Origin: Alphaproteobacteria bacterium
Lineage (GTDB): Bacteria; Myxococcota_A; UBA796; GCA-2862545
Reading direction: 5' to 3'
NCBI GenBank assembly: GCA_020632885.1
Contig: JACKEQ010000005.1
Coordinates: forward strand, 62,001-126,000
Length of the DNA stretch: 64,000 nucleotides
Shown: piece after piece, positions 28,201 to 35,876 of the stretch
Numbering within the stretch: the stretch's first letter is position 1
Layout: each line of letters starts with the position of its first letter
Position numbers and translations under genes: made by a program
The notes under the pieces: model-generated
Told to the model about the DNA's origin: nothing
Seen by the model: the letters and a program-made list of their open reading frames with translations, nothing else
Databases searched by the model: none

Positions 28201-31200
28201 CTTCCCCATCGTCGCCGAGACCTTCGCGGAGGCGGACCGCATCGTGGCCCCCACGCTGGGCCGCGGCATCACGGACTTCATCCGGCTCGCCGAGGGCGAG
28301 GATCGCGCGGAGAAGGAGTCCGTCCTCAAGCGCACCGAGTACAGCCAGCCCGCCACGCTGACCCTCGACGTCGCCATCCTGCGCCTCCTGGCCTCCTTCG
28401 GCATCCAGCCCGACATGGTCGCGGGCCACTCCCTCGGCGAGTACGGCGCGGCCGTCGCGGCGGGCGTGCTCACCTTCGAGCAGGCCCTCCTGGCCGTCTC
28501 CGCCCGCGGGCGCGAGATGGCGAGCATCAAGCTCGACGACCCCGGCAAGATGGCCGGGGTGGCCACCAGCACCGCGGTCGTCGAAGAGGTGCTCGCGGAG
28601 GTCGACGGCTACGTCATCGCGGCGAACAAGAACTGCCCGAGCCAGACGGTCATCGCCGGCGCCTCGGACGCCGTGGACGAGGCCGTGGAGCGCTTCCGCG
28701 CCCGTGGCATCACGGTGCACCCGCTGCCCGTGAGCCACGCGTTCCACTCGCGCATCGTCGCGCCCGCCAGCGAGCCGCTGAAGGGCGTGCTCACGCGGCT
28801 CGGGCCCAAGGCGCCCATGCGCCCGATCACCACGAACGTCACGGGCGACTGGTACCCCACCGACCCCGACGCCATCGTCCAGCTCCTCGCCGAGCAGATC
28901 TGGAGCCCCGTGGAGTGGGTCGCCCAGATGGAGCGGATGTACGAGGAGGGCGCCCGCCTGTTCGTGGAGTGCGGGCCCAAGCGCGCCCTCGCGGGCTTCG
29001 CGGTGGCCATCCTGAAGCGCCGTCCGCACCGCGCCATCTACACCAACCACCCGAAGCACGGGGGCCTGAAGTCCTTCCTGGACGCCCTCGCCGCCCTCGT
29101 GGCCGCCGGGTTGCCGGTGCGCGCGGAGCCCGGCGAGGTCGACCTCTTCGCGAAGGGCGAGGCCCGCCGGTCCACGTCCGCCGCCATCACGGCCGCTGCG
29201 GCCGCCGAGGCCCCCGCGGCACCGGCGCCCGCGGCCGCCGCACCCGGAGACGTCACCGACGCCATCCTCCAGATCGTCGCCCGCCAGACCGGGTACGGCG
29301 TGGACGAGCTCGACCTCGACTACGAGCTCGAGGCCGACCTCGGCATCGACACCGTGAAGCAGGCGGAGGTCTTCGCCGCCGTCCGCGACACCTTCCAGCT
29401 CCCCGAGGACGCGTCGTTCGACCCCTCGGCCCACCGCACGCTCCAGAGCCTGGTGGACTGGGCGGCCCAGCGCATGGGCGTGGCGAGCTACGCGGCCCCC
29501 GCGCGGCCCGCGCGCCAGGAGCCCTCGACAGCCCCTGCGACGCCCGCCCCCACCGGCGGCACGCCGCTCATCGATCCCTCTGCCGTCACGGCCTTCCTGG
29601 AGGCCGCCGCCGAGGCCGGCCTGTCCGGCGCGGGCCCCGAGGCCTTCGCCCACGCGCTGCTCCCCGCCGTGCAGGGCCTGCTCTCCGCCGCCTGGGAGGC
29701 GCACCAGATGAACCTCGCACCGTTCACCCGCCAGCTCCACGAGGTCGTCTGCTCCGGCGCCAGCATCGGGCTGCCCGGCGGCGACGCGGTCTTCAGCGAC
29801 GCCAACCTGGTCTCGATCCTCCGCGGCGAGAACCACATCGACTCGGTCGCCGCGAAGAGCCGCCAGTTCCTCGAGAAGGGCATCGTGCGCCTCGTGAAGG
29901 ACCCCACCACCGGCCAGGGCACCTTCGTCCCCGTGGAGGACCCCGAGCACGTCATCCGGCTCGCGGGCATCCGGAAGCACTTCGACCTCGGCGAGTGGGG
30001 CCTGGACGCCAACCAGACCCGCGCCTTCGACATCACCACGCAGCTCGCCATCGCCGCGGGTCTCGAGGCCCTGCGCGACGCCGGGATCCCGCTCGTGCGC
30101 GCCACCCGTCTGTCCGCGTCCGGGAAGGTGGTCCCCGGGCCCTGGCAGCTCCCGACGTCCCTCCAGGACGGCACGGGCGTCATCTTCGCGAGCGCCTTCC
30201 CGGGCTACGACCAGCTCGTCGACAAGCTCGGCACCAACGGCTCCGACGGCGAGGGCAGCTTCGACCGCCGCTTCCTGTTCCAGATCCTGGCCATGGGCCA
30301 CAGCCAGTTCGCCCAGCTCATCGGGGCCCGCGGCCCCAACACCGCGGTGAACGCGGCCTGCGCCTCCACCACCCAGGCCGTCGCCATCGCGGAGGACTGG
30401 ATCCGGCTCGGCCGTTGCGAGCGCGTCCTCGTCATCGGCGCGGACGACGTCACCAGCGACCAGCTCCTCCCGTGGATCGGCAGCGGCTTCATGGCCGCGG
30501 GTGCCGCCACGTCGACCGCGGTGGTCGAGGAGGCCGCCCTCCCCTTCGATCGCCGTCGCCACGGGCTGATCCTCGGCATGGGGGCCGTCGGCCTCGTCGT
30601 GGAGCGCGCCGACCTCCCGCCCAAGCGCGGTGTCCGGCCCCTCGCGACCCTGGTGGCCTCGCGCATCGTGAACAGCGCCTTCCACGGCACCCGCCTCGAC
30701 GTCCGCCACATCGCGTCCGTGATGAAGGACATGGTCGCGGACGCCTGCCGCACCGAGCGCACCACGCCGGACGCCATGGCGCGGTCGGCCTTCTTCATGA
30801 GCCACGAGACCTACACGCCCGCGCGTGGGGGCTCCGCGGCCGCCGAGATCGAGTCGCTGCGCGAGGCCTTCGGGCCCAGCAGCCGGTTCATCACGATCGC
30901 CAACACCAAGGGCTTCACGGGCCACGCGATGGGTGCCGGCATCGAGGACGGCGTGGCGGTGAAGTCGCTGCAGTACGGGATCGTGCCGCCTCTCGCGAAC
31001 CTCCGCGAGCCGGACCCCGAGCTCGGCGACCTGCAGCTCTCCACCGGTGTGATCGGCGACTTCCGCTACGCGGTGCGCCTGGCGGCCGGGTTCGGCTCCC
31101 AGCTGGCCCTCTCGATCTGGCGTCGCGAGGCGAAGGGCGACGACCGCATCGGCGACCGCACGGCCCGCGCGGCCTGGCTGCGCGACGTGCTCGACGCCCC

Positions 31201-34200
31201 GGCGGCCGAGGAGTTCGTGGAGCACCGCACCCTGCGCGTGCGCGCCGCGTCCTCCGACACCCTGCTCGACATCCGTCCCGACCCCACGCCCGCCGCCCTC
31301 ACCGACCGCGACTTCGTGCGTCCGGACACGGCGACCGCACCGGTGGTGGCTCCGGTCGCACCGGTCCCCGTCGCGGCGCCGACTCCCGTCGCCGCACCGG
31401 CTCCCGTCGCCGCACCGGCTCCCGTCGCTGCACCGGCCAGGGCCGCATCCGCGGCGCCAGACGGAGCCGTGCTGGACGTGCTCATCGCGATCGTCGCCGA
31501 GAAGACCGGCTACGCGACGGACGAGCTCGAGCCCGACTTCGAGCTCGAGGCCGACCTCGGCATCGACACCGTGAAGCAGGCCGAGGTCCTCTCCGAGCTG
31601 CGCGAGCGCTTCGGGTTCGAGAACGACGACGACTTCCGCCTGTCCGACGTGCCCACCATCGAGGCCCTCGGCGACTACCTGGAGCGCAAGGTGGGCAGCG
31701 CCCCGTCGCCCACGCCGCCGCCGACCCCCACGCGCCCCACCCAGCCGCCCGCCCCCGTGCGCGCGGCCGTCCCGGAGGTCCCCGCCGTGGAGGCGCCGCC
31801 CGTGCCGGCCCACAAGGCGCCCCGGGCCGAGGACGTGTACGGCGGTGACGAGCGACCCGGTGTGGGCTCCGCTCGAGGGCTCCCGGACAGCTTCCGGATC
31901 CGCCGGCCCATCCTCGTCGACCGGCCGTCCACGCCGCCCGAGCAGACCCTGCTCGACGTCCGCGTGCTCGTCCTCGGCGAAGGCCCGACCGCGTACGCCG
32001 TGCGCCAGGAGATCGCGCTGCGGTCCGGTGCGACCGAGGGGCCCTACAACGCCGTCGTCGACGTGTCCGACGACCCGCTGGTCGCCTTCCGTCAGGCCCG
32101 GTTCCTCGACCGCGACCGACCCACCCGCTGGATCACCGTCACCCGCATGGGTGGCCTCGAGCCGGCCGATCCCGATCGCGCCTGGAGCGACGGCGCGCGT
32201 GCCGGGTTCACCAAGGCCCTGGGCCGCGAGTGGGACGGGTGCGATGCGAAGGTCCTCGACGTCGCGCCGGAGGAGGGCGACCTCGAGGTGGCCACCGCGG
32301 TCTGTGACGAGCTCCGCGGCGAGGCGAGCGCGGAGGTGTTCCTGAAGTCCGGTCGTCGCCGGCTCATCCGCTACCGGACCGAGCCCGTGCCGAGCCGGGC
32401 CTCCCTCACGGGCAACCCCGTGGTGCTGATCACGGGTGGCGCACGCGGGATCTGCGCGCGCATCGCCCGCGAGATCGCGACGCGGGGTCCCTGCCGGCTC
32501 ATCCTCGTCGGGCGCTCCCCGGTGCCCGAGCGCGCCTGGGACCTCGAGATGGAGAAGGCCCGCGTGAAGGCGGACCTCACGCTCCGCGGCGAGCGCGCCA
32601 CGCCCGCCCGGATCGAGGCCGAGCTCGGCCCGATGCGCCGCGCGAACGAGTCGGTGGAGACCCTCCGCGATCTGCGCGCCCACCCGGGCGTGGAGGTGGA
32701 GTACCGCGCCGTCGACCTCGCCGATCCCACGGCCGCCGCGGAGCTCGGCCGCGCCGTGCTCGGCGCCCACGGGACCGTGGACATGTGCATCCACGGGGCG
32801 GGCGTCGAGGAGAGCCGCCTGCTCGCCCAGAAGGACGAGGTCGCCTGGCACCGGGTGTTCGACGGCAAGGCCCTCGGAGGGCGCGCGCTCATCGACGTGC
32901 TCCCCGAGACCACGCTGTTCGTGAGCATGGGCTCGGTGGCCGGGCGGTACGGCAACCCCGGCCAGGTGGACTACGCGGCCGCCAACGACGCCATGGCCCG
33001 CCGCTGCCTGGCCCACCCGAACGCCCTCCACATCGACTGGACCGCCTGGGACGACGTGGGGATGGCGGCCGACTCCGCGATGCGCCGCATCCTGACGGAG
33101 CGCGGGGTGGACCTCCTGCCGGCCGACGCCGGTGCCGCCCTGCTCGTGGACCTCATGGGGTCGGACCTGCGCGGCGAGCTCGTCGTGGCCGGGCGTCTCG
33201 GCGACTTCCAGGGCGACGCGGGGCACCCGCTCCTCGACCGCATGGAGCTCGACGGTGATGTGGCCCGCGCCTACCGCGAGCTGTCGACCACGAGCGACCC
33301 CTGGATCCTCGACCACGCCATCGACGGCGTGCCCGTGCTCCCGGGGGTCATCGGGCTGGAGCTCATGACCGCGGTGGCCACGGCCGTCCGTCCCGAGGCC
33401 ACCTACATCGGGGTCCGCGACGTCCGCTTCGAGGCGCCCGTGAAGATCCACGGCGAGCAGTCCGTGCTCATCGTGGTGGAGGCCGAGCCCGCCGGGCCCT
33501 CCGAGGTGCGCACGCGCCTCATCGCCGTCCGCACGCTCCGCACGGGACGCGTCCAGCGCCAGGAGCACTTCAGCGCCGTGGTGCAGCTCGGGCTCGCTCC
33601 CGAGCTCGACCCCCTTCCGAGCGCCTTCCTGCCCGACGAGACCATCCTGCGGGAGGCCGTGTACGAGCGGTTCTTCCACGGCCCGATCTTCCAGGTCCTC
33701 CGGAGCGTGTTCGGCGTGAGCGCCGACGGGCTCATCGCGGAGGCCGAGGTGGAGCCCGAGAACATCGCGCAGCACCTGCTCACGGCCCCCCTCGTCCTCG
33801 AGGCGGCCTTCCAGAGCGCCGGGCTGCACCAGATGATCACGGAGCACACGATGGGGCTGCCGATGGGCATCGAGGAGGTCCGGTTCATCCAGCCGCCGGA
33901 CCCGCTCACGCCCTTCAGCGTGACCGTGCGCCGCCGGGGGAACGCCTACGACATCGACGTGGACGGCCTCCAGGCCCCCCTGATGCGCGTGCGCGGCTAC
34001 ACGATGGCCGAGAAGGGCCCACTGCCGCCCGAGAAGCGGTTCCCGGAGCCCCAGGAGGACCGTCCGGTCGCCTTCCCGCCCGTGCTGGCCCAGGCCTCGG
34101 GCGCGGGGTTCATGGCGCAGGTCGCGCGGGCCGACGCCACCGACGACGTGCCCGCCTACCTCACCTACGACGAGCGCCTCGAGCTCACCCAGCGCGGCAC

Positions 34201-34738
34201 GCTGAAGCGCCAGGCCGATCGCATCGCGGGTCGGGTGGCCGCCAAGCGCGCCCTGTCGGCCCTCACCGGCGTCGACCCCCTCGACATCCGCGTGCTCACG
34301 GCCCCGTCGGGTGAGCCCATCGCACGGGTCCCCGGCGAGCGCGACGTCCGGGTGAGCGTGTCCCACCGCGACGGCCACGCCGTGGCGGTGGCCGTGCGGG
34401 GTGCGAGGGTGGGCATCGACCTCGAAGGGGTGGAGCCGCGGTCGGAGAGCTTCACGAGCCAGTGGCTCTCGGACGGCGAGCGGGCGCTGGCGGGCGAGGA
34501 CGCCGTGCGCACGAACCTCGTGTGGAGCGCCAAGGAGGCCGTCCTGAAGGCCCTGGGCACGGGCATGGCGATCGCCCCGCGGTTCGTCCAGGTCACGGCG
34601 CTGGGCGACGGCACGGTGGACATCGCGCTCGAAGGCCCCGCCCTCGACCGCCATCGCGAGCTCGGCGGCGGTGAGCTGCTCGTGCGCTGGGAGCGCGTGG
34701 GCCCCGAGGTCTGCGTGCAGGCCGACCTGGCCGCCTGA
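25244..34738 (+). CDS. PUFA-synthase-like megasynthase: NMO-like/KS/AT/ACP/KS/ACP/KR/DH/PPTase
   Basis: A 3164-residue multi-domain fatty-acid/polyketide synthase. Domains by residue: a degenerate nitronate-monooxygenase-like region 1-330 (ILDAGLGPDTAAS); KS1 360-836 with Cys580 (DAACASS), EAHGTS and IGHLKSA; AT 963-1266 with Ser1063 (GHSLGEYGAA); ACP1 1337-1412; KS2 1505-1960 with Cys1706 (NAACASTTQ), HETYTP and TGHAMGA; ACP2 2074-2152; KR 2390-2665 (LITGGARGI, YAAAND); hot-dog DH 2676-2926 (HAIDGVPVLPG); Sfp-type PPTase 2968-3164 (GIDLEG, WSAKEAVLKA). Both ACPs read LGIDTVKQAEV, with Thr1370 and Thr2109 where Ser normally carries phosphopantetheine. There is no full ER and no nearby pfa genes. 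It probably makes a long-chain or polyunsaturated acyl product; the product is unknown. Confidence 0.9.
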   Translation: MNGGILVLLPARMAHLASRVLQAGCTPVIDATGSATPAVPEGAWVRTRPGRPAPGTGPVLLAELGAPIPDRPTWLESAAPRAIPNGFAGMVLKGREAGGLCGQEDGLVLLGQCPDPSRVILDAGLGPDTAASAAALGAAGVLLVEPHLGCPELDLGPRLSRRLRLADDELTTLVQGVRVANSPTSPVLRRWLQGEDPWALAEGLYASDDPSSHLWMAGQGLALAAELAQRYGNLPRLLEAYVDAWKGWSARARAATRAPDGTRPVDTAAALVEGTAATVGGRVGSGVLWQEARFGRRPVLGTPLLAAMASGAPVVASPADLEAERERLPAPAAPPPPVTSAPAPVTTEPAPVLTYREMPPTARPAIAIIGLGCLFPGHADSPEAFWRNIVEGRDCITTVPPERWDPALYFDADRDAPDKTYTTIGGFLEGFTFEPKRFRIPPRVAAQVDPVQQITLTAVANALADAGLQVDKRDKQGRPFDRERCAVILGNSLGGEVSDQYAMRLAWPEVERQLEASPTFAVLGADQRTRVLAELRERFLADLPVIDEDSMPGELANVIAGRITNAFDLGGANYTVDAACASSMAAIDNACKALQNGDADIAITGGADRSMNIATYVKFCKIGALSPDHSSPFDDSANGFVMGEGAGILVLRRYEDAIAAGDRIYAVIRGVGASSDGQGKGITAPNINGQIRALERAYEAAGLKPWEVDLVEAHGTSTVVGDKVEVEALTQVIGAGHRERSGPIRIGSVKSMIGHLKSAAGAASCIKTALALHHGVFPPSINFRTSRSGIPFDTVPLQVQTKAEPWPAPPDGLRKAGISAFGFGGTNFHVVLEAFAGQDLPRSVPAAPPERQAPAPRVAPPAPQRPTPSPVVRAALTTTPVPAGIWATSGATREELVERLEALQRGETVPFEPASPMRIAAAWTDADEKVEQLERAIKTLKKGSNPDMLRGRGIHVEEGPVDGKLALLFTGQGSQYADMGMDLAACFPIVAETFAEADRIVAPTLGRGITDFIRLAEGEDRAEKESVLKRTEYSQPATLTLDVAILRLLASFGIQPDMVAGHSLGEYGAAVAAGVLTFEQALLAVSARGREMASIKLDDPGKMAGVATSTAVVEEVLAEVDGYVIAANKNCPSQTVIAGASDAVDEAVERFRARGITVHPLPVSHAFHSRIVAPASEPLKGVLTRLGPKAPMRPITTNVTGDWYPTDPDAIVQLLAEQIWSPVEWVAQMERMYEEGARLFVECGPKRALAGFAVAILKRRPHRAIYTNHPKHGGLKSFLDALAALVAAGLPVRAEPGEVDLFAKGEARRSTSAAITAAAAAEAPAAPAPAAAAPGDVTDAILQIVARQTGYGVDELDLDYELEADLGIDTVKQAEVFAAVRDTFQLPEDASFDPSAHRTLQSLVDWAAQRMGVASYAAPARPARQEPSTAPATPAPTGGTPLIDPSAVTAFLEAAAEAGLSGAGPEAFAHALLPAVQGLLSAAWEAHQMNLAPFTRQLHEVVCSGASIGLPGGDAVFSDANLVSILRGENHIDSVAAKSRQFLEKGIVRLVKDPTTGQGTFVPVEDPEHVIRLAGIRKHFDLGEWGLDANQTRAFDITTQLAIAAGLEALRDAGIPLVRATRLSASGKVVPGPWQLPTSLQDGTGVIFASAFPGYDQLVDKLGTNGSDGEGSFDRRFLFQILAMGHSQFAQLIGARGPNTAVNAACASTTQAVAIAEDWIRLGRCERVLVIGADDVTSDQLLPWIGSGFMAAGAATSTAVVEEAALPFDRRRHGLILGMGAVGLVVERADLPPKRGVRPLATLVASRIVNSAFHGTRLDVRHIASVMKDMVADACRTERTTPDAMARSAFFMSHETYTPARGGSAAAEIESLREAFGPSSRFITIANTKGFTGHAMGAGIEDGVAVKSLQYGIVPPLANLREPDPELGDLQLSTGVIGDFRYAVRLAAGFGSQLALSIWRREAKGDDRIGDRTARAAWLRDVLDAPAAEEFVEHRTLRVRAASSDTLLDIRPDPTPAALTDRDFVRPDTATAPVVAPVAPVPVAAPTPVAAPAPVAAPAPVAAPARAASAAPDGAVLDVLIAIVAEKTGYATDELEPDFELEADLGIDTVKQAEVLSELRERFGFENDDDFRLSDVPTIEALGDYLERKVGSAPSPTPPPTPTRPTQPPAPVRAAVPEVPAVEAPPVPAHKAPRAEDVYGGDERPGVGSARGLPDSFRIRRPILVDRPSTPPEQTLLDVRVLVLGEGPTAYAVRQEIALRSGATEGPYNAVVDVSDDPLVAFRQARFLDRDRPTRWITVTRMGGLEPADPDRAWSDGARAGFTKALGREWDGCDAKVLDVAPEEGDLEVATAVCDELRGEASAEVFLKSGRRRLIRYRTEPVPSRASLTGNPVVLITGGARGICARIAREIATRGPCRLILVGRSPVPERAWDLEMEKARVKADLTLRGERATPARIEAELGPMRRANESVETLRDLRAHPGVEVEYRAVDLADPTAAAELGRAVLGAHGTVDMCIHGAGVEESRLLAQKDEVAWHRVFDGKALGGRALIDVLPETTLFVSMGSVAGRYGNPGQVDYAAANDAMARRCLAHPNALHIDWTAWDDVGMAADSAMRRILTERGVDLLPADAGAALLVDLMGSDLRGELVVAGRLGDFQGDAGHPLLDRMELDGDVARAYRELSTTSDPWILDHAIDGVPVLPGVIGLELMTAVATAVRPEATYIGVRDVRFEAPVKIHGEQSVLIVVEAEPAGPSEVRTRLIAVRTLRTGRVQRQEHFSAVVQLGLAPELDPLPSAFLPDETILREAVYERFFHGPIFQVLRSVFGVSADGLIAEAEVEPENIAQHLLTAPLVLEAAFQSAGLHQMITEHTMGLPMGIEEVRFIQPPDPLTPFSVTVRRRGNAYDIDVDGLQAPLMRVRGYTMAEKGPLPPEKRFPEPQEDRPVAFPPVLAQASGAGFMAQVARADATDDVPAYLTYDERLELTQRGTLKRQADRIAGRVAAKRALSALTGVDPLDIRVLTAPSGEPIARVPGERDVRVSVSHRDGHAVAVAVRGARVGIDLEGVEPRSESFTSQWLSDGERALAGEDAVRTNLVWSAKEAVLKALGTGMAIAPRFVQVTALGDGTVDIALEGPALDRHRELGGGELLVRWERVGPEVCVQADLAA

Positions 34739-34739
34739 C

Positions 34740-35045
34740 CTACCGCGGCAGCTCGAAGGCCGCGCGGGCACCGGATCTGGCGAGCTGCCCAGACGGGTAC
34801 CTCCGCGCGACCAGGTCTCGCTCGAAGAGCTCCGGGCAGCGGGCCTCGAAGGCCGGCCACGGCTCGTCTGCCCGGTAGCGCTCGGCCACCAGGAGCACCC
34901 ACGCCCACGTGAGCGTGGCGTGGTACTTCCCCGGCGGAGCCAGGGCCCGGAGGGCCGCGGGAACGACGTCGAGGGCGTGGAGCACGCCGCCGGTGGCCAC
35001 GGCGTCCCAGGCCATCCGGACGTGCGCGCGATGGTCGGGTGTCAT
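34740..35045 (-). CDS. Small conserved protein with KYHATLT motif
   Basis: A 101-residue protein with no signal peptide or membrane helix. The sequence DHRAHVRMAW followed about 30 residues later by KYHATLTWAWVLLVAER resembles a widespread uncharacterised bacterial family (His-rich helix, then a YH-x-TLT helix). I cannot give a Pfam name. It is coupled by ATGA overlap to the small ribbon-helix-helix-like gene upstream, and stops one base past the megasynthase stop on the other strand. The pairing suggests the two small proteins work together, possibly as a regulator plus ligand-binding or enzymatic partner. That is inference only. Confidence 0.7.
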   Translation of the reverse strand: MTPDHRAHVRMAWDAVATGGVLHALDVVPAALRALAPPGKYHATLTWAWVLLVAERYRADEPWPAFEARCPELFERDLVARRYPSGQLARSGARAAFELPR

Positions 35046-35293
35046 GGGCCCTCCACCAGGCGGTGGGCGTCCCGGTGCGTGAGCTCCAGGCCGTAGACCC
35101 GCTTGAGGTCCGCGATGGCCGCGAGGGTCGTCTCGCCGAAGGGGCTCGGCTGCCCATCCAGCGCGTGCAGAACGATCCCCTCCAGCAGGTCGCCGAGCGA
35201 CAGCTCGGTGTACTCGGCCAGCCCCTTGAGCACCTTCACCAGGTTCTTCTCCATCCGGACGCCCGTCTGGACACGCTCCACGACCTTCGCCAT
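35042..35293 (-). CDS. Small ribbon-helix-helix-like protein, probable autoregulator
   Basis: An 83-residue protein. Residues 5-16 (VERVQTGVRMEK) can form the DNA-contacting strand, followed by helix NLVKVLKGLAEYTELS and helix LGDLLEGIVLHALDG, the plan of ribbon-helix-helix repressors. The C-terminal 35 residues (DLKRVYGLELTHRDAHRL) are extra. AGGAGAG lies five bases before the ATG at 35293; the frame is open to 35332, but that would read through the operator. A dense GGTAC palindrome sits 10-34 bases upstream of the start, as expected for autoregulation. I believe I have seen similar proteins in actinobacteria, but the biochemical role is unknown to me. Confidence 0.7.
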   Translation of the reverse strand: MAKVVERVQTGVRMEKNLVKVLKGLAEYTELSLGDLLEGIVLHALDGQPSPFGETTLAAIADLKRVYGLELTHRDAHRLVEGP

Positions 35294-35302
35294 GCTCTCT
35301 CC

Positions 35303-35327
35303 TGTACCTTGGTACATTGGTACCAAG
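35303..35327. promoter_or_regulatory. GGTAC palindromic operator upstream of the RHH-like gene
   Basis: The site contains CTTGGTAC, four bases, GTACCAAG (35308-35315 and 35320-35327), a perfect 8+8 inverted repeat. It also holds an overlapping TGTACC-TT-GGTACA (35303-35316) and TTGGTACCAA (35317-35326). GGTAC cores recur every eight bases, the kind of tandem array bound by ribbon-helix-helix dimers. On the minus strand a weak TTGCCG-17-TACCAA promoter pair would place the operator over its -10 box. Confidence 0.6.
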
Positions 35328-35366
35328 ATCACGGACAGGCGGCAAGCGGGGCCGAGCGGCTCCCCC

Positions 35367-35876
35367 CTACTCCCGGCTCTTCCGCCGGTCGCGTCGTGAG
35401 GGCCGGCTCCCCGACAGCCGCTTCTGGCGTCGGGCCTCCTCGCGACCCGCCGTGCCGCGGAGGGGTTCCGCGGGCTCCATGCGACGGAGGCCCTGCGCGA
35501 CGACGTCCGCGGCCTCCAGCCCCGCGACAGCCTCGACGTAGCCGGCCCGATCGAAGGTCTCCGAGCGATCGAGCATGCCCGCCATGTGCACGAGGAGCAC
35601 GCGCATCAGCCCGTGGATCGCGGCGTGGCGGGTGAGCCCCGCCTCACACAGCCGCGCCAGGGCCGCCGCGACCTCCGGCGGCTCGGCGGCGGCGATCTGG
35701 GTCTCCACAACACCGTGGAGCGCCGCGTGCATGACGTGGTTCACGTCCGCCTTGTGCAGCGCGTCGTCCTCGCGCCCCCGGTGCCCCGCGAGCATGCGCT
35801 CCATGCGCTCGGATTCCTCGAGCGCGAGCCATGCCGCGGGGTCCGGAGCGACGTCCGGGTCGTGGACCTCGCTCAC
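35367..35876 (-). CDS. DUF1841-like protein
   Basis: A 169-residue protein whose core resembles the DUF1841 family: WLALEESERMERM, then HVMHAALHGVVETQIA, LARLCEAGLTRHAAIHGL and VLLVHMAGML. The conserved HAxLHxxVExQ and HxAIH blocks are present, but no biochemical role is known for the family. A 40-residue Arg-rich tail (EEARRQKRLSGSRPSRRD) could bind nucleic acid. I chose the GTG at 35876 because it overlaps the stop of the SPFH gene (GTGA), indicating coupling. It is the last gene of this minus-strand pair; a 73-base gap separates it from the small RHH-like gene further on. Confidence 0.7.
   Translation of the reverse strand: MSEVHDPDVAPDPAAWLALEESERMERMLAGHRGREDDALHKADVNHVMHAALHGVVETQIAAAEPPEVAAALARLCEAGLTRHAAIHGLMRVLLVHMAGMLDRSETFDRAGYVEAVAGLEAADVVAQGLRRMEPAEPLRGTAGREEARRQKRLSGSRPSRRDRRKSRE

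Noticed and set aside
24995..34771. A 3258-codon open frame antisense to the megasynthase
   Set aside because: It is low-complexity His/Gly/Glu/Arg sequence with no family motif, the expected shadow of a GC-rich gene whose opposite frame lacks A/T-rich stops.
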